A DNA stretch of 64,000 nt from Ceratothoa steindachneri (GCA_963969495.1 OZ018321.1:193748087-193812086); one strand, 5' to 3'. Counted from the first letter of the stretch, positions 23,980 to 36,169 are shown. Numbers and translations: made by a program. The notes: generated from the sequence alone by a model not told the origin.

Positions 23980-25830
23980 TAATGAGAAAATGTGATTGTA
24001 AGAGATAATCTACTAAATGTGCACTGAAGGACGTATTTTCTTACTGTGAGCTCCTTGATCTTTACGCACCAGTGACCATATATAGTCCCCCATCTTCCTT
24101 GGTATCTTTTCTCCATTACAGTAATGTCCTGGTGGAATAGCTCACTATGCTCCTCACTCACTTCACCCAAATTTTCAAGAAAAAACTTCAAATGTGAACG
24201 CAAAAGGAGCACCTTTAGTGACATTTTACATCCTAAGTTCTTATATCTTTCTAAAAGTTTTGCTTCCAGCTGCTTGTAGTTTGGGTCTTTATTTTTACCA
24301 AGGAATTCATTAACTATATTTCGAAATGCACACCACGCCTTACTTTCCACATCACTCATTGCATTCTCAAGTTGTACCGACTTTAACATTTTCCTTAATG
24401 CGGTCCAGTAAATATATCACCCTTAATTTGGCCTCTGATAGCTTTGGAAAGAGTAGACGAATCTGTTAAGATGCTTTTCCACCATGATCTAATGCTTGTA
24501 CAAACTGTTTGACTGAACTAAGCTTTATATGAAGTGGAGGTTTCAAAACTTTGGCAGGAACTACAAGAGTCTGTTTAATAACATTTAGTTTTCCAGGCTG
24601 CAAGTCATCTCGAAGGGGCCACTCAACCTTCTGGTAATGTTCATGATCAGCTCTAATGTCCCATAGGCAAAGAAAACATGAATGCTTGGTGTACTCACCC
24701 TGAAATCCGAGTAAGAAGGCAAGCATTTCAAAATCACCACAAACATCTCATTTAAACTTAATATAGTTTACCTTCTCGAGAAGCTTTTTTACATTGTCAT
24801 ATTCTTTCTTCATCTGTGCCGAGTATGCTATTGGCAGGGATGGATACTGATTCCCATTATGTAGTAAAACAGCTTTGAGGCTTTTTGTAAAACTATCTAT
24901 CAAAAGTCGCAATTCTTCAGGGTTGTGATCAATTCCAATAGCTGTAAACAAGCCATTAATATCTTTGCAGAAGCAGAGATCCTCACTTATATAAAAGTAT
25001 ACTTCGAATTCCTCATGGGGTTTCCTGTAGGCTGCTGATCTGCAATCTTCCCCCAACAGCTTCCATTCATTAAGTCTGGATGCCAAAATCTCAGCTCCTG
25101 ACTTAGTGAGACCCAAGTCCCTGATAAGATTATCCAGTTCACGTTGATTTGGAAAGTGTAGGTGGGTACTCATTCTTGGCTGATACGTTTCATCCATTTC
25201 TTCATTGTCACAACATTCAGACTCGCCTGATGAGACATCCATTATAATTATCCTCTACCTGAAAAAGTATATATATATATAAAGAAATGCATTTAATAGC
25301 TGGAGCATAAATATGGATTGAATGTGTAATCACATTACAATAAACCTTAGCTAAATCTTTTTGAATATTTCAGTATTGATTCTGTTACAAAGAATATAGC
25401 TTACAATTTGATAGGATTTACTTACATTTTCTAGCGGCGGGGGAGCCAATAAGGTATCATCATGTGGCACATATGCAATAGAGGATGAAATGTTGGGGTA
25501 TGGAAGGGATTTTCTTGCCTTAACTTTCCTGTACCTTGATATTATATCAATCATGCAAAAATAGCAATCATCGTGATGATTTTTTGGCTCTCGGCAAACT
25601 TTATCGACAACTTCGACATATCACATGAGGGTCCCATAGTTTTTCTTGGCCACCCATACTCATTCCAAAGTAGTCTATACGCAATCCAGTACTTTGCACC
25701 GTTCACAATTTTATGTGATACATGCTTAGGTCCAACCTAGAAACCACTCACAAAACAGAACGAATATGGTGAATTTCTGCATCCTCTTGTAGCCATAATC
25801 AAGAAAGTCAATATTTATCATAAAAACCTG
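23980..25830 (-). pseudogene. Cys-rich multicopy gene of unknown function, decayed, with one visible intron
   Basis: Read on the minus strand, the order is: a weakly preserved start (RNSPYSFC near 25790); CREPKNHHDDCYFC then SLPYPNISSSIAYVPHDD (about 25620-25440); a GTAAGT donor at 25425-25420; an acceptor TTTTCAG ending at 25258; VEDNYN in the exon-1 frame; an acidic stretch and LIRDLGLTKSGAEILASRL; then LLIDSFTKSLKAVLLHNGNQ, a TGA (near 24745), and MLAFLLGFQGEYTKHSCFLC with LWDIRADHEHY. The C-terminal part is KVLLLRSHLKFFLENLGEVS and HQDITVMEKRYQGRW. I remember this layout from proteins repeated many times in arthropod genomes and usually annotated as uncharacterised; a mobile-element origin is likely but not shown. 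At least two stops and two or three frameshifts make it a pseudogene. Confidence 0.7.
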
Positions 25831-27125
25831 AAAAAGAAAAGAAATAAATTAGCGACAATGGTAAGTGTGCTTTACCCGTACCCCATACATTTCTTTATAT
25901 TAGCATAATTTGTTATATTTTTCAAATGGTCGCTGGTAGAGAAAAACTAAGGACATATTTGGAATCAGCGTAAAATTCAATATTAAAAACAATAAAAAAA
26001 TAAGAGAAACAAATGTTTTGTGAAAATTGTTACCCAGTGATAATGCGCTTCCTCGAGATCTATAAATCCAGCATATATCTAATGCCTCTTATCTTCCAGC
26101 TTCCAAGCCATTTTGCTGGAGGTTTTTTCACACAAAAGGCTTTTACGAGAAATAAATAAATAAACATTGGGAGAGGCTTAGAGAGGAGAAAGGTCGATAG
26201 ATCATGAGACTTGAATCCGCGAGGACGAAGAAAATGATACATTAGCTAAATAGATTTTTTCGTTTACCCTGCCAACTCCGCTTCATTCCTAGAAGAGATT
26301 TCGTGAATAGAGGTAAATACGCTTGGATTCTGCTCTTTCTTCTTTCGTTTTTTTTTTTACTTGCAGCGAGGTTTTGCCGTCATTAAATTCACAGTAAACT
26401 CAGTAGTTCTTGGCCTCTCCATTATCCGTCAATCTAAATACTTGGCTTGGTTTGCAGCCCACGTGAAGAGTCCTATAAGAGAAGCGAGAATCAATATATT
26501 GAATAAATATTCAAATAAAAAAAATAGAGCCTCTAATAAGGTCACTCCCATTGGATTCAGAGAAATGTGAATGAAGTAATCGTTGCCATGGATGCCAATT
26601 CATCGGATCTGAAAGGAAGTGAAGTCACATAATCTATGTAATCCATCTTTCTGCTACTTTTCCTCGGCCCTTCCCAATTGTATCGGAGGAAGCTGCTTTC
26701 ATTTTTATGAGAGACAGTTGCCTCTTGGCCAACACACCGACCTTGGAGCTGTATATTGTATGTAAAAGTTTTGTCGCACGCGTCAAATTATTTGGGGAGT
26801 CTTTTATTAATCATTATAGAGTAATTGTCCCACCGCAAGCGACTGAGGGATCCAGTAATTGATCAAATATCCTTAAAAACTCTTTTTCTTCCGATAACGA
26901 CTTGCTGACAGTTTGAAGAGGAAGAGGAAATTGGAGCTTCCGAATAAATGACAAAAATCAATAAGAAAAAACTAAGGATTGTGATGATATAGAAAAGAAA
27001 TATGAAAATAGATGAGAAAGAAGATAATATTTTGATTTTAAGCCAAACTTCTCTTTTCTTCAGTAAAATATTAAATTTTTACCACAGACAAATTCTGGAT
27101 TGTAAGAAGCGCATTGTTAAAAAGA

Positions 27126-27128
<3 letters not shown>
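25831..27128. other. Non-coding stretch, nothing recognised
   Basis: AT-rich DNA with scattered short open frames of no recognisable family and no obvious repeat structure. Confidence 0.5.

Positions 27129-27196
<68 letters not shown>
27129..27196. repeat. (TA)n microsatellite
   Basis: About 68 nt of pure alternating TA. Confidence 0.95.
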
Positions 27197-27198
<2 letters not shown>

Positions 27199-27235
27199 GA
27201 AATAGTTATTTCCAACTTCGAAAAATCCGAGCTGG

Positions 27236-27326
27236 GGTGGGATTCGAACCAAGCACACTGAGGGAGCGAACAACCACTTTGATCTCAATTAAACCGAGCC
27301 TTTAACCACTCGGCTATGCGGAAGAC
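27236..27326 (-). repeat. tRNA-Ser-like (class II) SINE head
   Basis: On the minus strand TAGCCGAGTGGTTAAAGGC (A box, 27316-27298) is followed about 50 nt later by GGTTCGAATCCCACC (B box, 27250-27236). Both are near-perfect polymerase III internal promoter elements of a tRNA-Ser/Leu type. The acceptor stem does not pair and the middle does not fold as a tRNA, so this is a tRNA-derived repeat or pseudo-tRNA rather than a working tRNA gene. Confidence 0.65.
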
Positions 27327-27397
27327 CAAAAAACTCCGAAAAACAAGCTTCTGCGTACCCGAGTGCTTAAAGGATCGGTTTAATTGAGATCAAAGCA
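27279..27397. repeat. Head-to-head inverted tRNA-like heads
   Basis: 27279-27326 and 27350-27397 are imperfect reverse complements (about 48 nt each, 23-nt spacer). The right arm reads GCGTACCCGAGTGCTTAAAG on the plus strand, a degenerate copy of the A-box region opposite. Confidence 0.7.
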
Positions 27398-27525
27398 GGC
27401 AATGGACGGGCGCGCTCGTAGTCTTTGATGTCGTCTTGAAGGGCACCATATAAAAACTATATTATTATTATTATTGTCTCTTGCCCTGTTTCCTGTTTTT
27501 GCTAATATCGCTGTTGACTTTACTA

Positions 27526-27611
<86 letters not shown>

Positions 27612-27750
27612 ACAAAGCCCACAGGGAAAATTAACACGAGGATTCCAAATACGAGTACTTTGGAATAGTATTTGGAATCCTTGTATTAATTTTTCCTGTG
27701 GGCTTTGTTGCATTTATTGCTTACTCACGTGATACTTTGTGAGTTTTCCA

Positions 27751-27832
<82 letters not shown>

Positions 27833-27930
27833 AAGGAAACAGGGCAAGAGACATAATAATAATAGAGTTTTTATATGGTGCCCTTCAAGACGACATCGAA
27901 GCCTACGAATGCGCCCGTCCATTGCCTAGG
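27398..27930. repeat. Nested palindrome with two TA tracts and a central hairpin
   Basis: The outer arms (27398-27496 and 27835-27930) are reverse complements, including the word GTCGTCTTGAAGGGCACCAT and a run of ATT triplets. Inside lie TA tracts at about 27526-27608 and 27754-27830, and between them a 45-nt-arm hairpin (27608-27652 with 27668-27712) beginning GCAACAAAGCCCACAGGGAA. The order is a stack of inverted repeats, suggesting fold-back elements or two inverted copies of one TA-containing repeat. Confidence 0.8.
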
Positions 27931-28975
27931 TAAAAGCCTGACAGAAGAGGTGAGTTTTCAGAGCCACGTTAAATGCACCAGGGATAAAGAGGAGCATATG
28001 AAGGATGCAGACCATTCCACAGCTTAGGAGCAACTACAGAGGAGGCACGAACACCCATGCAGGAGAGTCGAGTGCGAGAAACCGAAAGCAGGAGAGTAAT
28101 TCCCGAGACAATGGCTCTTTGTTGTCCGGAGACCACCAGTGAGGAGGGTGTTTAAGATTTTGCATCTGTTCTCTTATTATGGCGCAATTTCGTCTCCTAA
28201 AATAGATAGATGGTTGAAAGGCCGGTTGAGGAGGCTGAACTGCCTTTCTCATGCGCGGGAATCGAAACATAGTATCATTCCTATGTTAGAAGTATTTGGG
28301 GGGGTTGGGTGCGAAAAAGAGGAAATTAATAAAAATAATAAAAGCTAAAGAAAATAAAAAACTAAAAGCTAAACATTATTTATAGATAAAACTTTACAAT
28401 ATCTATGTAAATTTGAGCAACTAAGTCTTTTCCTTTATTTCATTGCTTCGAAAAACTCGCACATATATGAGTCGATCAGAGAACGAGCGATTCCACATTC
28501 TATTTTATTCCACGTTTTCGCCTTGGCCCAACAAAACGACTCTATTGGGTTTGTGTGGGCACCTGTTTCTGGACCTTTAAAGTTCTGCGAGTTGTTAAGA
28601 GTCAAATGTTTATACCGAATCTCTGGCAAGGATTAATTATAGATTATAATGTTTCTGCCGATCTATCAGGAACTACATACAATATACATGTAACATTCGC
28701 ACGTTTCCCTACAAATCTCTTTGAAAACCTACTGTACTGGTAAAACCCTCCAGGTATTGTTCTTTCTCTAGCAAAATCGTACGTTGCCATTTTTTTAAGG
28801 GTGAAAACAATGCTTATGTTTCTAAAAAACAAAAAAACAAAGCAAAGGATAACGTGTCACTAAAGATAACAGCCTAATGACTTGACTAACCGGCCGTTCA
28901 CAGCCATCTGACTGATGAGACAAAATTGCACCATAATAAGAGGAAAGATCCAAGATTTTAAAGTGATGGAACTTT
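27931..28975. other. Repeat-like non-coding DNA, unclassified
   Basis: 27931-28140 has the look of an interspersed repeat continuing the inverted structure at its left (GAG-rich, non-coding on both strands). No protein family or RNA gene is recognisable in the remainder. Confidence 0.4.
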
Positions 28976-28979
28976 AAAT

Positions 28980-30800
28980 ATAATCAGAAATTTAATGGGC
29001 ATTCATTGCAATTCATGGAGCACGGGTGTGGCACGAAAAAAAAAACAGATCTGGACGGAGGAGAACTCGAGCTGCAAACTTCTTGACAAGTTGAAGGGGA
29101 TGAATTGTAGTGTTGGGGGCTCCAGTAAGAAAAGAGTTACACTAATCAAGGCAAGAGGTAATAAATGAAGGATGGCTATCTCAAAATTGTTTTGGTCAAA
29201 GTAGGACCGGATGCGACGTAGGGTACGTAAAATGCAAAGAGACGAGTTGCCTGTCAAGGAAAACACCCAGGTTTCTAACGTTGTCAGAGAACGCGATCTG
29301 GGAGCCACCTAGATTGAGAAAGGAGGATACATTTTTATAGCGAACGAAATTGGCTGAGATGCCCGTCAAAAACACCTCAGTTTTTTCATGATTGAGTTTG
29401 AGGAAGTTATCCAAAAGGCACTCAGTAATCGTGTCATATGCGGATAAAAGATTAGTGACACTCACGGCAAACGAGTTTCGCGAGGAGGAAAAAAATATTT
29501 GCGTGTCATCAGCATAAAAATGAAAGGGCATGCCTAGGTAATGCAGAAAAAGGCTAAGGAGGAGGAGGTAGATACGAAAGAAGAACGGGCCAAAAACAGA
29601 GCCCTGAACAACACTATAAAACATATTAGCTGGCCAAGAGACCCTACCTCAGATGTGAATATAATGAGTACGAGATGAAAGATAAGAGCGAAATTAGTTT
29701 AGTGCCTCTCCAAAAACACCCAGGAAGTCACGAAGGCTGTAGAGAAGAACGGATTTGTCATCGGTGTAAAATCCTGCTGACAAATCGAGAAGCAACGGAA
29801 TTTAAAACCTCTCTCCATCGGCCTTGCAGAGAATGCGGTCATTTACATGTAGGAGAGCCGATCCATAGCGGTGACTTGCCTTGAAGCCGGACTGGGACGT
29901 TTTGTCGAAGCTGGAGGATGGAATGTGTTCAATGATTTGGGCAGCTACTACTCTCAAGAGCCTTGGATAGGACAGGTATGAACTGAAAACAGAGACTAGG
30001 AAGGAAAGTGTTAAGCGAAGAGCAGTTTTTTTTCGATGAGCGAAGTAATGAGGTAAGCTCTCCAAGGGGAGAGAGACTGGGGTGAGGGAAGTGAGATTGG
30101 GAGGTTGAGTAACGGGTGATACAGAGTGACGCTGGGCAGACGAAGATGGAATCCAAGAGCACATATTAACTACATTTTCAGAGAAAAGGCGGATGGGAAG
30201 AGGAGAGTGAATGTGAAAAGGAGGAGATGGATAGGTTGAGATCAGAAGAGGGGGAGAGACTAAGGTTATCCCGAAGAAGTGAGGCAAGACATCAGCCCAA
30301 GGTCAATGAAGGAGAGGCGACGGCGGTGCGACTGTTTTCCAGAACCATTAGGCAGGTTAGCTTGAGAATATAGAGTTAACCCGAATTGAATAATTAAGTG
30401 ACCAGAGATAACATTTGAGTCGTCCGTGACAAACAGCTGCTAAACTTGATATTAGGAGAAAACGAAATCAAGTGTTACCGTGGGTGTGGAAGACCTCAAC
30501 GAGTCGTTGATTTGAGATGGTGTTTTATGGCATATTGAAGTTGCCGAGTACTAACACGATGGCGGAGGAGCTTGAGAAGGCAACATTGAAAAGATTCTCC
30601 AGTTCGTCAAAAAAGAGATCTGATGCAAGACCAGGTGTTCTCTAGATATTTATGACTTTGAGCGAGGGACTTAAGGCAAAAGTAGCAAGAACTACTTCAA
30701 AAGTGTCGGGATGAGGTCGATCGGTGTGAGGGGTAGAGAAAATCAGCAGCAATAATACCAACCTAACCACCTCTTCTGGCAGGACTGTAGCGTGCGAGAA
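28980..30800 (-). pseudogene. L2/Rex-like LINE reverse transcriptase, decayed
   Basis: On the minus strand about 30290-29802 reads SYPRLLRVVAAQIIEHIPSS and FDKTSQSGFKASHRYGSALL, the RT fingers region (family form NYRPVSNLPFLSKVLE..). 29624-29196 reads VVQGSVFGPFFFRIYLL, then FHFYADDTQIF with YADD at 29516-29505, then LNHEKTEVFL and FSDNVRNLGVFLD. These are landmarks of L2/CR1-superfamily reverse transcriptases. Upstream (about 30750-30300) there is only weak, multiply interrupted endonuclease-like sequence. Stops and frameshifts throughout. It is not closely related to LINEs A-C. Confidence 0.8.
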
Positions 30801-31300
30801 GTTCAGGAGAGCGTCTTAAATGCTTTGCTTGAATGAGTCTTTTTGGGGACTCAGGATGGCCGAGTGGTTTAAGACTCTTGCTAACGGCTGTCCAGCGACG
30901 TGGGAAGCGCGTTCGAAACTCGTTTCGCTACTTTTCTTTCTTTATTTTTTTTTGCGTTCCTTTCCTACTCTAAGCTATCTACGATGGTGCCGCAGATCCA
31001 GGGGGCCGGGGAGGGAGAACTTTAGTCCTCAAAATAATTTTTTTCTGATGCCGTTCTCCTCAATGCTCAAAATACGCTCCGCATTTAGGAGGGAGCCTGT
31101 GTAGCGTGCGAGAAGTTTAGGCGAGCGTCTTAAATGCTTTGCTTGAATCAGTCAATTTTGGGGACTCGGGATGGCCGAGTGGTTTAAGACTCTCGCTAAC
31201 GACTGTCCAACGACCTGAGCGGCGCGTTCGAAACTCGTTTCGATACTTTTCTTTCTTTATTTTTCTTTGCGCCCCTTTCCCACTCAAAGTTATCTACAGT
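30788..31300 (+). repeat. Two tandem copies of a 314-nt unit with tRNA-Leu-like heads
   Basis: TAGCGTGCGAGAAGTT starts unit 1 at 30788 and recurs at 31102; the copies stay alignable to about 31297, where the second is cut short. Each unit contains GGATGGCCGAGTGGTTTAAG (30854 and 31169), a strong match to the 5' half of tRNA-Leu with its A box, and a degenerate B box GCGTTCGAAACTCG (about 30909 and 31223). No acceptor-stem pairing is visible. It is probably a tRNA-derived SINE that was duplicated in tandem. Confidence 0.75.
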
Positions 31301-31938
31301 TCTACAATAGTGTAGGAAAGTTTATCCGGTGGATGTAGCGGCCGCAAAAATCGAGTTTGCAAGCCCTCCTTACGTCTCACTGAGGTAGCATACCTCAATT
31401 TTATCCGCTATAATTTTGTTGGAGATAAAATCTTGCTTTTGTAAACGCAGCGCACGACAATTTGAGGACGCCATAGAGAGAAGTGGGGCAATCTTCACTG
31501 TTGAAGTGTCAGACAAGTGTGGGGGGAGGGGAGTTGGAGTCAGAGATAAAAATGGAACGCAACGAGCGGCTCAAAGAGTAACCCTTATGAGTTATTACAT
31601 AACATTTTAGCAAGTTGTGTACCTTCAACTTTCTGTAAGTGGAAAAAGGTTTATGTTTGTTTTGCCCGAGTGCTTAGAGGGCGGTCAATTTAGTCATCGA
31701 GTATAAGATATGGGGTTGGGAGAGGAAAGATGGCTTTGGGAGGCGCCGTAGGTTGCGGAAAAGCACTCTTGAGCTGATGTGTGCGTATGAGCATGAAAAA
31801 CCAAAATAAAAATATAGTTAAATTACAAATTAAATGTGCAAAGAGATAACTGTGTAAGCGAGAAAATGCAAAAGCGATTAAAGAAGAGGACATGTACAGA
31901 CAAGAAAAAAAAATGCATAAATAAAAGTAAACAATAAG
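31301..31938. other. Non-coding stretch, nothing recognised
   Basis: No family or repeat stands out here. A short open frame near 31416-31610 has no recognisable domain. Confidence 0.5.

Positions 31939-31939
<1 letters not shown>

Positions 31940-32014
<75 letters not shown>
31940..32014. repeat. (AT)n microsatellite
   Basis: About 75 nt of pure alternating AT. Confidence 0.95.
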
Positions 32015-32019
<5 letters not shown>

Positions 32020-33654
32020 CACGCGTCAAGCACAGCATGATGTAACAAAATCTCAAGACAAGAGACACGTGGAAATTACAACGGAAAATGAAGATCACTT
32101 GTAATTTAAGAAAACTGGGAGGAGGGGGGGGAGGACTAGCTGAAATAAAAATGTCAAAAACACGAGGATAAATTATTTGATGGAAATAAGAATTCGAGCA
32201 AAGTGAATATGATTAAAACAACCCTACAAAGAAAACAATTTGATTAAGCACAACAAACGAACACAAAACACTGTGGCTAACACTACACACAGGAAAGAAT
32301 ATATAACAAGACTGGTTTGTAAAAACCAGGATTATAGAAGTAGAGGAAAGCACAAGAAACCACCAAAACGGGAAGGCTGTAAAATTGAAAAGGTTCAAAA
32401 GGATTTGGTTTATTCCAAGACGACTTTCGATCATGGAAGGTCATCTTCGGGGAATGATCAGGTGGTTAGGTGATGGCATAGTAGGTCTTTACTGGTACCC
32501 CCTACTCCTTCTACGCCCCATCCGGGTTTATAGAGATAGGAAAAAGCCGCACAAGCCGATCTATCCCCATGTATCCCATCCCTCACTATCTTCGACTCTA
32601 TTTTGTCCGAGAGAAAGGAGGGTACAGGTGCCAGACGGGAGATGGTTACGAGAATAGCGCAGAGAAGTTAAAAAAAGGAAGGGAAAAAACTGAAAGACGT
32701 TGAATAAGTTGCGGAAATTTTTGGAAGAATAAGTTTCATATTTAGAAAAGAATCAGAAAACTAAATTTAACTAACCAATTTCGATATAACTCTGACTTGT
32801 TGTTTCTTGCCTATCTGACTGTTAAGGCGCAGGTCGTATTTTATTATAATATGCATCCCTCTTTTCCCGCCTTTAGTTTATAACTATTCATCTTTTTAAT
32901 GTATAAACTTTTAATCTGAATATATTTTCACTTTGTCTCTGAAGATGATACGTGTTGTACTTTTCTCTTCAGATTCTTTTGTAAAGAAAAAAGAACTTAG
33001 TTTTCAATGAATTTCGGAGAATTTATTTTCACTAGTTGAAATCTAAACGTAAAGATTAACATACAACGAATCGAGAGACTAGAAAAGAAAGTTACCAATA
33101 AATAAAAACAGAAATACAATTATATGTATAGAGTGCAGAATAATACGATTAAGTGAGCGGCACAAATACCGGAAAATAAATATTAGATTCAAGAAACGTA
33201 TAAATAAAACCAAATACAATGACTGGATACAAACTAGTACAAGGACTTATGGAATTCAAAAGGAAGATATGATAAAATATTTTTAGAAAAAAATAAAAGT
33301 ACTGGATCCAAAGAAATTTAAAAGAAACCCTATTATTCGTTTTAATTAAACATCGGTTGGCTGTTTTAATTTTAAAGTTAGTTGATATTCACATTAACGA
33401 TAGTAATTAACGAGCGCCGATTTGTTGGTTGAGTAATTAAATTATATGTAAGAGGACATCAGTGGAATCTGAATTGAGTGAAGATTTTCTTAATATTATG
33501 AAAATTGATTCCCAAATCATAAGCGCTGGTTCAATTTTACATGTAGCCACTATCTTGAATTTATCTACATTAACCTCTGTATTACATTTTATGATGTGAC
33601 TTCGTATAGGGCAATTTTCTTTTTGTGCTGGAGTGTACGTGAGTGCTGCTTATG
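32015..33654. other. AT-rich non-coding stretch, nothing recognised
   Basis: No coding signal, tRNA-like motif or clear repeat found on either strand. Confidence 0.5.
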
Positions 33655-33731
33655 TAGATATCTCTCGAACAGAGGTTGTTCTTCTCTTGTACAACTCGCT
33701 GGTGTGGCCTCAGCTGGAGTACGCAGCTGAA
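33655..33731 (+). pseudogene. CR1-like LINE scrap (77 nt)
   Basis: The frame reads DISRTEVVLLLYNSLVWPQL then EYA, matching the YRNKEIVLCLYNSLIRPHLE stretch of LINE A ORF2. Both ends are lost in unrelated AT-rich DNA. Confidence 0.65.
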
Positions 33732-34424
33732 AAAACTTCCTATTGTTCTTTTGTTTATGAAAACTAGTTTTTCATTAACATGATAATAATGAGACTTGAA
33801 GCTTTTGGTGGTGCTGAACTTTAGAGCTTTAATCAGATGCCTTATATCGAGTAATAAGAACTACTTAGGGTTTTTATTTTGGGCCTACCCCGAGGCCTGT
33901 ATATTCTGTTTAGAAAGCTCTTGATGGTGTTATCAAGAAGTTCTCTAGTGAATGAATTGTTGGCAAAATATTTGGTTAGTAACTTCTTTATACATTGCAA
34001 AGAAATCGAATGAGATTTGGAAGCCACTGCGAAGTAAACTTTTAATGGACATAATTTTATATGAAATATCACCGAAGAGGAAATAATTCAGTCGTACACC
34101 CGAAAAGGTTGATTTTCTGTAAATGTCAGTTTTTATATTTTCATTACGTCTAGTGATTAATATATCTAAGAAGAATAAATAGAGATTTGCTATTTTCTAT
34201 TTCAGTAGTATAGGAGATATTTAGATGGAAGATGTGGATACACATGGAAAAAGTGTATCCATAAATCTTTTCTAATAGCCTTGATATTTTTATCAATTAA
34301 GTGAAATAGTCTATTTTCATAATCGCACATAAAAATCTGCACCTAAATGAGCCATAAGATATCCAATGGCAAGACCATCGATTTGTTTGTTGTAGATGGT
34401 ATTATTAAAGGTAAAGTGGCTATC
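33732..34424. other. AT-rich non-coding stretch, nothing recognised
   Basis: No recognisable gene or repeat. Confidence 0.5.
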
Positions 34425-34557
34425 TTTAAATACGGAGTTCAACTCTTGATTAAAAGGAGACCGGATGAAACCACTAAAAATATCACATTCGATACTTTTA
34501 ATGGTTTCGCCAGGTCTCTCTTTAATCCAGCGCTGAACTCCATATTTACAGATATCT
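34425..34557. repeat. Imperfect hairpin repeat, about 50-nt arms
   Basis: 34425-34477 (containing GGAGTTCAACTC and GGAGACCGGATGAAACCA) and 34503-34557 (containing TGGTTTCGCCAGGTCTCTCT and GAACTCC) are imperfect reverse complements with a 25-nt loop. It looks like a small fold-back element. The 70-codon open frame across it is explained by the hairpin and is not a gene. Confidence 0.65.
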
Positions 34558-35718
34558 GAGTCTAAAAAGGTGGGGAGGGGTTGGCTTTATCTCAACACAA
34601 CCAGTATGAATGCAATATCTCTTACTTTCACTCCACACTCAGCACACGCAAAATATTTGTCTCATTAATGGGTCAAAAAGAGATCGCTGTGAGAATAATA
34701 GCGAAAAGAAGACATAGAGAATTTATAAAAAAAGAATCGAGATAACAAAGAATAGATAATATCTCTAAAGGAGTCGAAGATGAGGAATTTAAAACACTAA
34801 AGCCTACTGAGATCGTTAAATGCGGCAAAGCAAACAGGTCATGCATGGGTCATGCAAATCTCATGTTGTGTTTATCTTCTGTCCGTAACGAGTCGCTGGT
34901 TCAATGTAACCAGCTAAAACTAATGCTACCAAATGTAATTGAGGTCAGTGAGTTCAAATATGATATAAGTTGACCACTACGTGGCGCCACCTAGTGGCTA
35001 GGGGTGCTAAATCGGCCATTTTTAGAGATATGAAGGTCAAACCAATGTCACAAGGGGTAATTGAGGTTTCTGAGTCCGAATCCGATTGATTTTCGGCGCA
35101 GGTCCACTAAATCATGTCTCTCTAGTTTGTATTACGGAACCTATAGCTACATATGCGTTTAATGTCTGTTTAGATTACATGGTTTTTGCGAAAATTTGCT
35201 TTAAAGGGAACTTATATGCACTTATTACATGCTTGCCAGCGTTTGTCATTCTGATCTTAATGCGAATTTCATCAGTCGGCCTGAGGTTCTCATCTACAAT
35301 TGAAAAGGTACAGATGACGAGACTAAGGCAATATTTAATGGGTGGAATTGTTTAAATTTTGTATTAGTTAGCTTTGAAGAAATTTCATTAAATTGATATT
35401 AGAATCATAAATTTTCTAGCTGATATATATTGTAATATTATATTTATTGTTGTTTATTAGTGTTTATTGTTGTCTATTATTGTTTATGGTTTTCTATTAT
35501 CGTTTATTGTTGTTTATTATTGTTTATTGTGTTATTATTGTTTATTATTGTCTATTTGTATATAGTTGTTTATTAACGTTTATTGTTTTTATTATTGTTT
35601 ATTGTGTTATTATTGTTTATTATTTCAAAATGTCGTCGCGATCACCAATGACTTGATTTCGGTAGCTGAAGTTTGGTTCCCCCGCGCCTGGAGCCTGAAA
35701 TCCTTTCTTTCGTGTCCG

Positions 35719-35749
<31 letters not shown>

Positions 35750-36165
35750 CCTGCCAATTTGAGCGTCATCTTAACGTGCCAACTAATTTGGGTGGGATGG
35801 AGTTTGCTCTACTAATATTTACCTGCATGTTCCAATTATCTCGGTTGTTATCATGTCTATTATCTCCCTCACTCATCTCAACGCCTTGATCGAAGCAAAC
35901 GAGGACGAAGGAGGTCGCTTAACATCGATAGGAGCGTTTGATTGTCGAGAACAAAGCGATGACAACACCTCTAATTTTGATGCTTTCACGAATAAAGAGA
36001 ATAATTCCCTTCCTGACTTTTCCTCATTATTTAGACATCTATGGATATCTATTTTTATAGAGCTGCCCCTAGATACCGGGAGGATTGATTATATGTTCTA
36101 TTAATAGCCAAACCAATAATAAAGCTTATGAAATATTAATCCAATACCTTGGAGGAAGGAATCGT
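34558..36165. other. Non-coding stretch with simple repeats
   Basis: It holds a 24-nt near-palindrome at 34974-34997 (CCACTACGTGGCGCCACC-type), a degenerate TTGTTTATTA repeat at 35440-35635 and a (TTC)9 run at about 35725-35751. No gene is recognised. Confidence 0.55.
35440..35635. repeat. Degenerate TTGTTTATTA-type simple repeat
   Basis: About 190 nt built from TGTTTATTA/TTGTCTATTA words. Tyr/Leu/Ile-rich open frames across it are artefacts. Confidence 0.85.
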
Positions 36166-36169
36166 AGCT

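Noticed and set aside
27236..27326. Functional tRNA-Ser gene
   Set aside because: A and B boxes are good, but the acceptor and anticodon stems do not form, and a mirrored degenerate copy lies next to it.
30854..30926. Functional tRNA-Leu gene
   Set aside because: Good A box but no acceptor-stem pairing, degenerate T arm and no proper anticodon arm; the same sequence is duplicated within a repeat unit.
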